From Actinacidiphila guanduensis (GTDB taxonomy: Bacteria > Actinomycetota > Actinomycetes > Streptomycetales > Streptomycetaceae), in the NCBI RefSeq assembly GCF_900103985.1, contig NZ_FNIE01000010.1, forward strand, positions 186,001 through 250,000: 64,000 nt of DNA, given 5' to 3'. Below, in pieces: positions 25,525-34,688 of this stretch; the stretch's first letter is position 1; each line of letters starts with the position of its first letter. The position numbers and the translations under genes were made by a program. The notes beneath the pieces are model-generated. The model did not search any database. It was not told the DNA's origin and worked only from the letters and a program-made list of their open reading frames with translations.

Positions 25525-26829
25525 TCAGTGCTGCGTGGCCGGCTGCCCGTAGTCGTTCTCCGATGCGTCCTGGTCGGGAGCGCCGTAGCCGCCGGAGTCG
25601 TCGGGAGCGCCGTAGCCACCCGGCTGCTCCGGCTTGCCGTAACCGCCGGACTCCCCCGGCTTGCCGTAACCACCCGGCTGCTCGGGCTTGCCGTAACCAC
25701 CCGGCTGCTCGGGCTTGCCCGGGTACGAGGGCTTGCCGTGGTGCGGCGGCTTGCCGTGGTGCGGGGGCTGGCCGTGGTGCGGGGGCTGGCCGCCGCCTCC
25801 TGCGGTGTTGCCCGCGGTGTTGCCCACCGTGTTGCCCACCGTGTTGCCTTCGATGGTGTTGCCCGCGGTACTGCCGCCGACCGTGTTGCCGGCGATCGAG
25901 TTGCCGCCGAGCAGACCGCCGGTCGTGATACCGCCGAGCAGACCGCCGGTGGTGATGCCGCCGAGCAGGCCGCCGCTGGTGCCGCCGGTCGTGCCGGTGG
26001 TGGTGGCGCCCGTGGTCGTACCGGTTGTCGTGCCCGTGGTCGTACCGGTCGTCGTACCGGTCGTCGTGCCCGTCGTCGTGCCCGTGGTGGTCGTGCCGCA
26101 CGAAGGCCGGGTGATCGTGTTGGTGTCCAGCGTCACGGAGCCGTTGCGCGCCAGAGCACGGCCGACGACCGTCGCGCCCGTGTTCAGGCCCGTGGAGGTG
26201 AGCGACATGATGGTGCCGACGAACGTGGTGTCCGTGCCCAGCGTGGCCGAACTCCCCACCTGCCAGAAGACGTTGCACGGCGAGGCACCGTTGACCAGGA
26301 GGACCCGGCTGCTGGACGCGGTCGTCAGGGTCGAGCCGATCTGGAACACCCAGACGGCGTTGGGGTCGCCGGCCGCGTCCAGCGTGAGGGTGCCGGTGAG
26401 CCCGATGGAGGACGCCGCGTTGTAGACACCCGGTGCCAGGGTGAGGCCGCCGAGGTCGCCGGAGATGCTCGCGTCAGGGGCCTGGCCGGCCGCGTTGTTG
26501 TACGCGGTGGTGAGGTCGCTCTGGGCTTGGAGCGCGACGGCGTCGGCGGAGTGGGTGGCCCCGTTGACCAGGCCGGGCGGGAAACCGCTGATCGCCGTTC
26601 CCGGGCTGACCCCGAGGTCGCCGGTGACCGTCGAGGGGCCGGTGTTGGTCACCGACTGGCCGCCCAGCACGGCGAAGCTGTCAACTGTCCCCAATGGAAC
26701 GGCTGTCGCGATGGCGGAGGCCTGCGTGGGCGTCAGCGCCACAGCGGCGCCCGCGACAAGCACCACCGCGGCGATCGACGAGGACAGGATTCTCCTGCCC
26801 GGCGCGCCGAGGACATTCAGTAGTTTCAT
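25525..26829 (-). CDS. Ice-binding-like (DUF3494) secreted protein with repetitive tail
   Basis: ATG 26827-26829 follows AAGGGAGTAGG. A Sec signal peptide (about 1-38, ending PTQASA) precedes a DUF3494 ice-binding-like beta-solenoid (about 40-235: VPLGTVDSFAVLGGQSVTNT, GDLGVSPGTAISGFPPG, VWVFQIGSTLTTASSS, QVGSSATLGTDTTFVGTIM). The remaining 200 residues are repetitive: TTTG units, GGLLGGITT and GNTVGN units, HHGKPP, and GYGKPEQPG. No LPXTG sorting signal is present. In many bacteria this fold serves as a cell-surface adhesin rather than an antifreeze, so the function is open. It lies 110 bp upstream of the DUF5819-HTTM pair. Confidence 0.82.
   Translation of the reverse strand: MKLLNVLGAPGRRILSSSIAAVVLVAGAAVALTPTQASAIATAVPLGTVDSFAVLGGQSVTNTGPSTVTGDLGVSPGTAISGFPPGLVNGATHSADAVALQAQSDLTTAYNNAAGQAPDASISGDLGGLTLAPGVYNAASSIGLTGTLTLDAAGDPNAVWVFQIGSTLTTASSSRVLLVNGASPCNVFWQVGSSATLGTDTTFVGTIMSLTSTGLNTGATVVGRALARNGSVTLDTNTITRPSCGTTTTGTTTGTTTGTTTGTTTGTTTGTTTGATTTGTTGGTSGGLLGGITTGGLLGGITTGGLLGGNSIAGNTVGGSTAGNTIEGNTVGNTVGNTAGNTAGGGGQPPHHGQPPHHGKPPHHGKPSYPGKPEQPGGYGKPEQPGGYGKPGESGGYGKPEQPGGYGAPDDSGGYGAPDQDASENDYGQPATQH
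25560..26100 (-). repeat. Repeat tail of the ice-binding-like protein
   Basis: The coding sequence contains successive short-period blocks: GYGKPEQPG-type 27-30 bp units (about 25560-25710), HHGKPPHHG (25730-25780), GNTVGN units (25800-25900), three 33-bp GGLLGGITT units (about 25905-25975) and 12-bp TTTG units (about 25990-26095). Such tracts are prone to length variation. Confidence 0.75.
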
Positions 26830-27871
26830 CGATGAGCCTACTCCCTTGGGAAAAAGAAAGTGAGAGGACGGTCCACCGGCGGCCGACGACCCGCCGGTCC
26901 CCTTCCCGTTGGCAGCCCGCATTTCCCTCGACGGGCAGAGCCGTGGCAGCCCCATGGAAAGAGACAGCCTCAGCGTAGGGATCGCGAGGCACGGATGTGA
27001 CGAGCAGTCAGGTTTGTTTCTCGCCGATCCACCCGCAATGGACTAACGCCGTCAGACGAACGGGCTGGTCACGGCCACTCCCTCGGCATATGCAAGAGAC
27101 ACGCGCGGCACGCCGAACGTGTTGACGGCGGACGCCGGTTGGCCGAATGCGCGACGGCTCAGAGAGGGAAAGCACCGGCCCTTTCCGTGCGCCCACCGGA
27201 GTGCCGAGCCCTTCCGCCGCCCGCGGAAGAGCCCCGGAAAAGGAGCCCGGCGCCGAAACGGATCTGCACCGATCCACCGAGGGGACACGGCAATTCGGAA
27301 GGAAACTCCGGGAGCCCGCGCGCAGCCGGTGCGACCCGGTCGTCAACTGGCGCGGGCCACGCCCCTCTTCGGAGCGAGTGCGCCTCCTGACGGCGAATCC
27401 GGGTGGCGCCCGGCAGCGGGGGACGCGTCGGCGGTGTTCGCTTCCGGCGGGGGACCCGGGGGGGCGGTGCCGCGGCTCGCGCCGCGACCGACCAGCCCGG
27501 CCGACGGCGGACCGCCGGGATGGCCGACGCCGGGAACGGACGTCGGATCCGATCCGGAGCCGACGGGGTCCGAACCGCGCCGCGGGCCCGCGGAGAGGCT
27601 GTGCGACGAGGGCCCGGGCGCCTCCCCTCACGACCTCGGGACAGCTGTCGGGGGCTGCGCGGCATCCAGCGGGCCCGCTCCGGGCCGGAAGGGTACGAGG
27701 CCCGGGCTGCGGCCGCCCCGCGCGGCCTCGCTCCCCGGTGAGCGGCTCCCTTCCGGGGCAATGAGGCCGGCGTCCGGCGTTTCCACGCAGACGGCCGGGC
27801 GGCGCGGCACCGGGTAGATCTGGACATGCCACGCATTTGCCCATGTCCCGGCGACCTACGATCCTGGTCGT
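26830..27871. other. 1-kb region without a supported gene
   Basis: Several long open frames exist on both strands, but they overlap each other, are rich in Arg/Pro/Gly/Ala and lack homology or ribosome sites, which is expected in GC-rich noncoding DNA. The right end carries TACGAT (27857-27862), a possible -10 element for the SpoIIE-type gene. The left end holds the promoter of the ice-binding-like gene. Confidence 0.5.
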
Positions 27872-29989
27872 ATGGGGACAGAAGGCGTCCCGCCCGAGCC
27901 CGGCTGGCTCTCTCCCGAAGCCGAGGAGGGAGCCCTGGCGCACTGGGTGCTGTCCGGCCACACGGTCGCCGTGGCCGTCCACGACGCGTCGCTCCGCCTG
28001 GTGCGCGAGAACCCCGCGATGCGCCGGCTGGGCGGGCGTGTCGGCCGGCACGGGATCACCGCGGTGCTGAGCGCGCCGGACGCCGCCGAGTGGCAGGCGC
28101 GGGCCGAGCGCGTCCTGCACACCGGGCAGCCCGCGAGCCCCTTCGTCTGCCGCCGCAACACCCGCGCCGAACTCGACCGCCGCCACGTCTTCGCCGCCGC
28201 CATTACGCCGCTGCGGGAGCCGGGCGGCCGGATCCGCGGCGTGTGCACCACGATGACCGACATCACCGACCAGCAGCGCGACAAGGACCGGCTGGCGCTG
28301 CTCAACGAGGCCGGCACCCGGATCGGCAGCACCCTGGACGTGACGCACACCGCGCAGGAGCTGGCCGACGTGATCGTGCCCGCGCTCGCCGACTTCGTCG
28401 CCGTGGACCTGCTGGACGCCCTGCTCAGCGGCGACGAGCCCGCCCCTGTCCCGACCACCGGCGCCCCGGCCCTGCGCCGTACGGCGAACGCCTCGGTGCG
28501 GCCCGGTGTCCCCGAGGCGGTGGTGCGGCCCGGCGACGTCGACGTCCACCCCGAGCACACGCCCAGCGCCCGCGTCCTGCGCACCGGCCGCCCGACGCTC
28601 CAGCACTCCTTCGGCCCGGCGGTCACCGCCTGGATGGAGGAGGACCCCATCCGCGGGGCGAGCATGCGCAAGTACGGCTTCCACTCGTGGATGATCGTGC
28701 CGATCATCGCGCGCGGTACGACCCTCGGAGTGGCGTTGCTCGGCCGGTCCCTGCGCGAGGAGCCCTTCGACGCCGACGACCTCACCCTGGCCGAGGAGCT
28801 GGTGGCGCGGGCCGCGGTAGCGTTGGACAACGCGCGGCGGTTCACGCGGGAACGCAGCAGCGCCGTCGCCCTGCAGCAGAGCCTGCTGCCGCAGTGGTTG
28901 CCGCGGTTGTCGGCGGTGGAGGCGGCCTCGCGGTATCTGCCGGCGGCCCCGCGCCTGGGGGTCGGCGGGGATTGGTTCGACGTGATTCCCCTGTCGGGGG
29001 CGCGGGTTGCGCTGGTGGTGGGGGATGTGGTGGGCCACGGTCTGCAGGCGGCGGCGACGATGGGTCGGCTGCGCACGGCCGTGCGCACCCTGGCCGATGT
29101 CGACCTCGCTCCGGACGAACTCCTCACGCACCTGGACGACTTGGTGCTGCGGCTGTCGGCGGAGTCCGAGACCGATCGGGGCACCGCGCGGGGCGAGGCG
29201 GGGGACATCGGGGCGACGTGCCTGTACGCGGTCTACGACCCTGTGTCGGGCCGGTGTTCGCTGGCGCGGGCGGGGCATCCGCCGCCCGCGGTCGTACGCC
29301 CTGACGGGAGCGCGGAGTTCCTGGACCTGCCGGCCGGGCCGCCGCTGGGGCTGGGCGGATTGCCGTTCGAGGCCCGCGAAGTCGACCTTCCCGAGGGCAG
29401 TCTGCTCGCCCTCTACACCGACGGCCTGGTGTCCTCCCGCGAGGACGGCATGGACGCCGGGCTCGACAACCTCCTGCGGACCCTCGCCGTGCCCGGCCGC
29501 ACCCTTGAGGACCTGTGCACCTGCCTGGTGACCGACCTGGCGCCCGAACACCGCACGGATGACGCGGCGTTGCTGCTGGCGCGGCTGCGGCGGCTGGATG
29601 CCCGGCAGGTCGCGGCCTGGGACCTGCCCACCGACCCCGCGGCCGTCCCCGCCGTCCGCGCCGACGCCCTGCACACCCTCGCCGACTGGGGACTGGAGGA
29701 AGAGGGCTACGTCACCGAGCTGGTCGTCAGCGAACTGGTCACCAACGCCATCCGCTACGGCGGCGACAGCATCCGCCTGCGCCTCATCCGCGACCGCGCC
29801 CTCATCTGCGAAGTCGCCGACACCAGCAGCACCGCCCCCCACATGCGCCGCGCCCGCGCCAACGACGAAGGCGGCCGCGGCCTCCTCCTCGTCGCCCAGC
29901 TCACCGACCGCTGGGGCAGCCGCCAGACCACCACCGGCAAAGTCATCTGGTGCGAACAAACCCTCCCCGGGGACTCCCCCGAGACATAG
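27872..29989 (+). CDS. PAS-GAF-SpoIIE phosphatase with C-terminal anti-sigma-type ATPase domain
   Basis: The 705-residue regulator combines a PAS-like domain (about 20-130), a GAF domain (about 140-325, ending AEELVARAAVALDNARRF), a PP2C/SpoIIE phosphatase domain (about 335-555: GGDWFDVIPLSG, VVGDVVGHGLQAAATMG, LARAGHPPPAV, LYTDGLVSSR) and an RsbW-like HATPase domain (about 570-700: VTELVVSELVTNAIRYGG, GGRGLLLVAQL). Joining kinase and phosphatase modules suggests control of an anti-sigma/anti-anti-sigma switch. ATG 27872 is close to a -10-like TACGAT, so the mRNA may have a very short leader. No sigma factor is adjacent. Confidence 0.88.
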   Translation: MGTEGVPPEPGWLSPEAEEGALAHWVLSGHTVAVAVHDASLRLVRENPAMRRLGGRVGRHGITAVLSAPDAAEWQARAERVLHTGQPASPFVCRRNTRAELDRRHVFAAAITPLREPGGRIRGVCTTMTDITDQQRDKDRLALLNEAGTRIGSTLDVTHTAQELADVIVPALADFVAVDLLDALLSGDEPAPVPTTGAPALRRTANASVRPGVPEAVVRPGDVDVHPEHTPSARVLRTGRPTLQHSFGPAVTAWMEEDPIRGASMRKYGFHSWMIVPIIARGTTLGVALLGRSLREEPFDADDLTLAEELVARAAVALDNARRFTRERSSAVALQQSLLPQWLPRLSAVEAASRYLPAAPRLGVGGDWFDVIPLSGARVALVVGDVVGHGLQAAATMGRLRTAVRTLADVDLAPDELLTHLDDLVLRLSAESETDRGTARGEAGDIGATCLYAVYDPVSGRCSLARAGHPPPAVVRPDGSAEFLDLPAGPPLGLGGLPFEAREVDLPEGSLLALYTDGLVSSREDGMDAGLDNLLRTLAVPGRTLEDLCTCLVTDLAPEHRTDDAALLLARLRRLDARQVAAWDLPTDPAAVPAVRADALHTLADWGLEEEGYVTELVVSELVTNAIRYGGDSIRLRLIRDRALICEVADTSSTAPHMRRARANDEGGRGLLLVAQLTDRWGSRQTTTGKVIWCEQTLPGDSPET

Positions 29990-30145
29990 CCGAACGCGCA
30001 AGCGGTGCGCCCCAACTGCTCCGGGGCTGGGGCCTGTTGACCGGGCGGGCGGCCCCGGATGAGGGGCCGCGGGAACCGTGTGGCACGCTGCGGTCCGACC
30101 CCGGGCGCCGGCCCCGCCGGAACGACCTCACGAGACGCGGACGAA

Positions 30146-30748
30146 ATGCAGCCCCTGGTCGCCGAGTTGCCCGATGTGCGCGGCCGCGCCGCCCGCTGGA
30201 TCACCGACGTCGTCGCGCCCGCGAACGTCCTCGCGGCGCTGCTGCTGATCACGGGCCGGCACGCGGCGGGCGCCACCGGAGTGGCCTGGGCGCTGGGCGC
30301 GGCCGCGCTCGCCGTCGGGCTGCCGCTGACGCTCGTGGCCGCCGGGGTGCGCCGCGGCCGCTACACCGACCTGCACGTCAGGGTCCGCGAGCAGCGGCTG
30401 GTGCCGCTGCTGACGGCGGTCTGCTCGACGGCTGCGACGGCGGGCCTGCTCGCTGCCTTCGGCGGTCCGCCGCAGCTCATCGCGCTCGTCCTCGCGATCG
30501 GCGCGGGCCTGTTCACGGGCGGCGTGATCACGCTGTGGTGGAAGGTGTCCGGCCACACGGCGGTGGTGGGCGCGGCGGCCGTCATCCTCATCGCGCTCTT
30601 CGGCCCCCCCGCCGCCCTGTCCCTGCCGGTCGCTCTCCCCGTTGCCTGGGCCCGCGTGGCGCTGCGCGACCACACCCCGGCCCAGACAGCGGTCGGCTTC
30701 CTGGTCGGCGCAGCCGTGGCCCTGGCGGTCTTCGTCCCCCTGACCTGA
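30146..30748 (+). CDS. PAP2-like membrane phosphatase family protein
   Basis: The 200-residue protein from ATG 30146 has about six predicted membrane helices. The C-terminal WARVALRDHTPAQTAVG resembles the third motif of PAP2 (phosphatidic acid phosphatase 2) proteins as seen in reduced streptomycete members, with His followed by PAQ rather than the usual distal Asp. Motif 1 (KxxxxxxRP) is not obvious, so activity on lipid phosphates is doubtful. It is monocistronic between the SpoIIE-type and SDR genes; the end carries a short TGACC tandem repeat. Confidence 0.65.
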   Translation: MQPLVAELPDVRGRAARWITDVVAPANVLAALLLITGRHAAGATGVAWALGAAALAVGLPLTLVAAGVRRGRYTDLHVRVREQRLVPLLTAVCSTAATAGLLAAFGGPPQLIALVLAIGAGLFTGGVITLWWKVSGHTAVVGAAAVILIALFGPPAALSLPVALPVAWARVALRDHTPAQTAVGFLVGAAVALAVFVPLT

Positions 30749-30960
30749 CCTGACCTGACCCGCCCTCGCCCAGGGCTCCTCCGGCGCGCACTGCCGGCTC
30801 CTTTGCCGTGAGCCGACACATGTCGGATGCGCATGGCTGAGATGCGGAACTATCGCTTGTCGGCATGGGTGGCTCCGGTGATCGTTGGAGGTGGGCGGCC
30901 CCGAGGTAGGGCGGCCGACCGGAACGGTACGGATGGAACCGGATGGAAGAGGAGCGCGGG

Positions 30961-31785
30961 ATGAAGACGTGGTTCGTTACCGGGGCGTCCAGGGGGATCG
31001 GGCGGGAGATCGTGGAGCAGGCACTCGCACGGGGGGACCGGGTGGCCGCCACCTTGCGGCGCCCCGAGCAACTGGACGAACTGGTGGGGAAGTTCGGCGA
31101 CCGGCTGTGGCGCAGGCGGCTGGACGTGACCGACACGGGGGCGATCGAGGACGTGGTGGGCGCCGCCTTCGGGGAGTTGGGGCGGATCGACGTCGTCGTG
31201 TCCAACGCCGGCTCCGGCGTGTTCGGCGCCGCCGAGGACCTGAGCGACGCCCAGGTGGAGTCGGTGATCGCGGCGAACCTCACCGGCTCGATCCAGCTCG
31301 CCCGCCGGGCGGTGCCGCACCTGAGGGCTCAGGGCGGCGGCGTCTTCGTCCAGCTCTCCAGCATGGGCGGCCACATCGCTTTCCCCGGCTTCGCGATCTA
31401 CCACGCGGCCAAGTGGGGCGTGGAGGGCTACTTCGACGCGATGGCGCGGGAGATCGCCCCGTTCGGCATCGCCACCGTGCTCGTCGCGCCCGGCATGGTG
31501 CGCACCGGGTTCTTCGACGCCGCCGAGCGGGTCGAGCCCAGCGCCCCGTACCGCGGCGGGTCGGCCGACTCCCCGGCCCTCGCGGTCGAGGAGATGCCCG
31601 GCAGCAGCTCCGGCGTCGCCCACGCCGTCATCGAGGCGGCGCTGTCCGGACACCCGCCGCTACGGCTGCTGTTGAACTCCGACGGATACGAGGCGGTCAC
31701 CGAGGGCGTACGGCGGCGGCTGGAGTCGCTGGAGCGGCAGCGCGAGAGCGCGTACGCGGCCGACGCGGAGTACGCCGGGCGCTGA
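30961..31785 (+). CDS. Short-chain dehydrogenase/reductase
   Basis: ATG 30961 (MKTWFVTGASRGIGREIVEQ) follows GAGGAG and fits the SDR Rossmann start; an ATG six codons earlier is less well placed. The 274-residue classical SDR has TGASRGIG, a VSNAG version of NNAG, SSMGG with the catalytic Ser, YHAAK with Tyr and Lys, and PGMVRTGF. The C-terminal extension resembles oxidoreductases often paired with LysR or TetR regulators. A LysR gene follows 65 bp downstream on the same strand, suggesting co-regulation. Substrate unknown. Confidence 0.87.
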   Translation: MKTWFVTGASRGIGREIVEQALARGDRVAATLRRPEQLDELVGKFGDRLWRRRLDVTDTGAIEDVVGAAFGELGRIDVVVSNAGSGVFGAAEDLSDAQVESVIAANLTGSIQLARRAVPHLRAQGGGVFVQLSSMGGHIAFPGFAIYHAAKWGVEGYFDAMAREIAPFGIATVLVAPGMVRTGFFDAAERVEPSAPYRGGSADSPALAVEEMPGSSSGVAHAVIEAALSGHPPLRLLLNSDGYEAVTEGVRRRLESLERQRESAYAADAEYAGR

Positions 31786-31850
31786 CGGCCCATGCGGTAC
31801 GGGCGCGTTGTGCGGCAGGGCCGGTGCGTGCCGCGCATATCGTGGCCGGC

Positions 31851-32768
31851 ATGTCGGAGTTGACGCTGATCGGGCTGCGGGTGGTCGTCGAGGTCGCGCG
31901 GCGCGGGTCCTTCACGGCGGCCGCCGAGGCGCTCGGCTACACGCAGTCGGCGGTCTCGCGTCAAATCGGCGCCGCCGAATCCGCCCTGGGCGCACCGCTG
32001 TTCGAGCGGCAGGCCCGCGGGGTGCGGCCGACACCCGAGGGGGAGGCGCTGATCCGGCACGCACGGCAGGCGCTCGCCCACGTGGAGGCCGCCGAGGCGG
32101 AGATCGCCGGGCTGCGCGACCGGGTGGCGGGCCGCCTGGCCGTGGGCGCATACCCGACGGCGGCGGCGACCCTGGTCCCGCGCGCCATCGCCCGGCTGGG
32201 CGCGGCCCACCCGGCGCTCACCGTCACCCTGACCGAGGCCGGGAGCCCGGCGCTGCTGCGGCGCCTGCGGGCCGGGCGCATCGAGGTCGCCCTCATCTCG
32301 ATCGGCGACGGCCTGCCCGACTACGACCTCACCGGCCTGCAGGTCGAACGGGTCTGCGGCGGCCGCGGGTTGGGCGTGGCCGTCAGCACCGCACATCCGC
32401 TGGCCGGGCGCGGCACGGTGGACGCGGAGGATCTGGCGGGCGAGGCGTGGATCATTGGCGCGGGTGAGCAGGGGGCCCCGCAGTTCGAGGCGTGGCCGAC
32501 CCTGAAGGCGCCCAACATCGTCCACGAGGCGCGCAGTTGGACCACCCGGCTCGGCCTGGTGGCCGCCAACCTCGGCATCTCGCTGCTCCCCGGCCTCGCG
32601 GCGGACACCCTCCCCCGGGGCGTCACCTGGCTCCGCGTCCACGACCCCTCCTTCACCCGCACCCGCGAGACCGTCCTCCTGACGCAGGCCGACCGCTCCC
32701 CCGCCGCGTCCGCCCTGGTGACAGCGATCCACACGGAAGCCGCCGCCCCCTCCCCCGAACTCCCCTGA
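31851..32768 (+). CDS. LysR-family transcriptional regulator
   Basis: ATG 31851 starts a 305-residue LysR protein: winged helix (LTLIGLRVVVEVARRGSFTA, then ALGYTQSAVSRQIGAAESAL), then the co-inducer-binding domain (AGRLAVGAYPTAAATLVPRA, RRLRAGRIEVALISIGDG). It lies in tandem, not divergently, behind the SDR, and may form an operon with it. No strong SD is seen; a preceding GCATAT could be a -10-like element. Confidence 0.87.
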   Translation: MSELTLIGLRVVVEVARRGSFTAAAEALGYTQSAVSRQIGAAESALGAPLFERQARGVRPTPEGEALIRHARQALAHVEAAEAEIAGLRDRVAGRLAVGAYPTAAATLVPRAIARLGAAHPALTVTLTEAGSPALLRRLRAGRIEVALISIGDGLPDYDLTGLQVERVCGGRGLGVAVSTAHPLAGRGTVDAEDLAGEAWIIGAGEQGAPQFEAWPTLKAPNIVHEARSWTTRLGLVAANLGISLLPGLAADTLPRGVTWLRVHDPSFTRTRETVLLTQADRSPAASALVTAIHTEAAAPSPELP

Positions 32769-32888
32769 CCACGAGCGCCACCAACGCCGTGACGCGAGGC
32801 GTCTTTTCGTAGCCGTGGAGTCCAACGCCCATTCAGTAACGCGTCTTGCGACCACCTGACTCGGGCTCAATGGAAACCGTCCGTGCCC

Positions 32889-33809
32889 TCAGGCCGTGGC
32901 CGGGAAGTGGGCGCGGGTCCATTCCTCGAAAGTGGTGAGCGGAAGGCCCAGCGCGCGGGCGAATTCGGGGCGGGCGGGCTGGCCCGCGACGTTGAGCCAC
33001 TCGTGCGACGCCCCCATCGGCGGCATTCCCGCGGCCAGCGCCTCGGCCTCGTTCATGTCGGGTGCCGCGAGCGGCACGCCCAAGGCGCCCGAGAGCACCT
33101 CGGCGATCTGCGTCATGGACAAGTAATCGCTGGCCAGCTCCAGTTCGACCCCGTCGAAGCGCTCGGGGTCCGCGAGAGCCGCCGCCGCGGCCGTACCGAT
33201 GTCGTCCACCGCGACCAGCGACAGCCGCGTACCCGGGTTCAGCACGCTCACCAGGCCGTCCTCGACGCCGCGCGGGAAGAGGAACGCCATGGACGGCAGG
33301 AAGTTGTCCATGAAGAAGCCCGGCTTCAGGATCGTCCAGTGCGGGAAGCCCGCCGCCCGGACCCGGTCCTGGACCGCGCTCTTCGCCGTCAGCGACGCCT
33401 CGACGGCCCACCGGCCGGGCGCCCATCCCGGCACCGAGGTGTGCTCGCCCGCCCCGGTCACGGACGTGTGCACGAACTGCGGCACCCCGGCCGCGCGGGC
33501 CGCCTCGACCAGGTTCGTGCCCTGGGCCACCTCGGCGGCGAAGTCGAAGCCCTCCGCGCCCATCGGCGGCATCTGCACGGAGAAGACGGCACGCACCCCC
33601 TGCGCGGCCCGCACGAGCGAGTCAGGGTCGCTCAGGTCGCCGGTGACGAGTTCGGCGCCCAACTCTGCGACGGCCCTGGCCCGTTCGCTCGACGGATCGC
33701 GCACCAGCGCGCGTACGGGGACGCCCGCCGCACGCAGGGCACGGGCGGTGGCACCGCCCTGCCGGCCGGTGGCTCCGGTGACCAGGACGGGCGCGCAATC
33801 GGTGGACAT
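32889..33809 (-). CDS. NmrA-family NAD(P)-binding protein
   Basis: ATG 33807-33809 (MSTDCAPVLVTGATGRQGGA) gives 306 residues. The glycine motif TGATGRQGG, LVRDPSS after strand 2, DLSDPDSL and FVHTSVTGAGEH fit the NmrA-like atypical SDR family, which binds NAD(P) and acts as a redox sensor or a reductase. The active-site Tyr-x3-Lys is absent, as in many NmrA members. The gene is divergent from a TetR gene across 142 bp containing inverted G/C-rich copies and an ATACGATACGG motif, so TetR control is likely. Confidence 0.86.
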   Translation of the reverse strand: MSTDCAPVLVTGATGRQGGATARALRAAGVPVRALVRDPSSERARAVAELGAELVTGDLSDPDSLVRAAQGVRAVFSVQMPPMGAEGFDFAAEVAQGTNLVEAARAAGVPQFVHTSVTGAGEHTSVPGWAPGRWAVEASLTAKSAVQDRVRAAGFPHWTILKPGFFMDNFLPSMAFLFPRGVEDGLVSVLNPGTRLSLVAVDDIGTAAAAALADPERFDGVELELASDYLSMTQIAEVLSGALGVPLAAPDMNEAEALAAGMPPMGASHEWLNVAGQPARPEFARALGLPLTTFEEWTRAHFPATA

Positions 33810-33875
33810 TGCTGCTCCTCGGGGGCTCGGCGCAAGGGCGCGACTCGGTACGGCGACGGCTCCCGGACCAGAAAC

Positions 33876-33926
33876 GGCGGGGCCCGCCACTTACCGCGCG
33901 ATACGATACGGCGGGCCCCGCCACTT
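33876..33926. promoter_or_regulatory. Paired repeats and putative TetR operator between nmrA-like and tetR genes
   Basis: GGCGGGGCCCGCCACTT (33876-33892) and GGCGGGCCCCGCCACTT (33910-33926) are near-identical direct copies 34 bp apart; their 13-bp GC cores are exact reverse complements of each other. Between them lies GCGATACGATACGG, which contains a doubled ATACG and could be the TetR operator. The symmetrical placement suggests control of both divergent promoters. Confidence 0.45.
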
Positions 33927-33951
33927 GACCACCCCCGGAGGTGACGAGCCG

Positions 33952-34524
33952 ATGCCCGAGCACCAGCGGGCCGACGCCCGGCGCAACTACGCGCGCATCC
34001 TCGCCGTGGCCGAGGAGGAGGTCGCCGCCCACGGCGCCGGCGCCTCGCTGGAGCAGATCGCCCGCACCGCGGGCGTCGGCTCGGCGACCGTCCGCCGCCA
34101 CTTCCCCACCCGCCACGCCCTGCTGGAGGCCGTCTCCAAGCAGCGGATCGAGGCCCTGTGCGCCCGCGCCCGCGAGCTGGCCGCCAAGGACGACGGCCGC
34201 GCCGCGCTCCTGGAATGGCTCGGCGACGTGGTCACCTACTGCGTCAGCGCCCGCGGCCTGGCCGCCGCGCTCTCCTACGAGGCCGACCCGACCCACGACA
34301 ACGCCTGCTCGGCAGCACTGGCCGAGGCGGGCAACCCCCTCCTCCACCGCGCCGCGCAGCAAGGCGCGGTGACCCAGGGCGCCACCCTCACCGAACTGAT
34401 CACCCTGATCGTCGGCATCGTCCTGGCCACGGAACACCACCCCGACCCGGCCACGGCCGCCACCCGCCTCTTCCACCTCTCCGTAGCGGGCCTGGCCCCC
34501 AGGGGTGAAGCGAGCGGCGAATGA
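33952..34524 (+). CDS. TetR-family transcriptional regulator
   Basis: ATG 33952 follows a clear GGAGGTGA. The 190-residue protein has a TetR helix-turn-helix (RRNYARILAVAEEEVAAHGA, then LEQIARTAGVGSATVRRHFP) and an all-helical ligand domain. It is divergent from the NmrA-like gene, the usual pairing in Streptomyces in which the regulator represses both itself and the oxidoreductase. The inducer is unknown. Confidence 0.88.
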   Translation: MPEHQRADARRNYARILAVAEEEVAAHGAGASLEQIARTAGVGSATVRRHFPTRHALLEAVSKQRIEALCARARELAAKDDGRAALLEWLGDVVTYCVSARGLAAALSYEADPTHDNACSAALAEAGNPLLHRAAQQGAVTQGATLTELITLIVGIVLATEHHPDPATAATRLFHLSVAGLAPRGEASGE

Positions 34525-34688
34525 TTTGCCCGCGAGGCGAGGCACCCGGCTGGGGCGCTGCGGCTGCGCCACCCGGCGCAATCGAACTGCCCCTTCGGAC
34601 ACAGGGCTTGACGGGCGTCCCACCCGGTGGCTCAATGCCCGAGAGATTTCTCACGTTGTAACACCCACCGCCGCACCGGAGGGATTCC

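Noticed and set aside
27119..27817. Open frames up to 232 codons in the 1-kb gap before the SpoIIE-type gene
   Set aside because: Overlapping frames exist on both strands with Arg/Pro/Gly-rich translations, no ribosome site and no recognisable domain; this is typical of GC-rich noncoding sequence.
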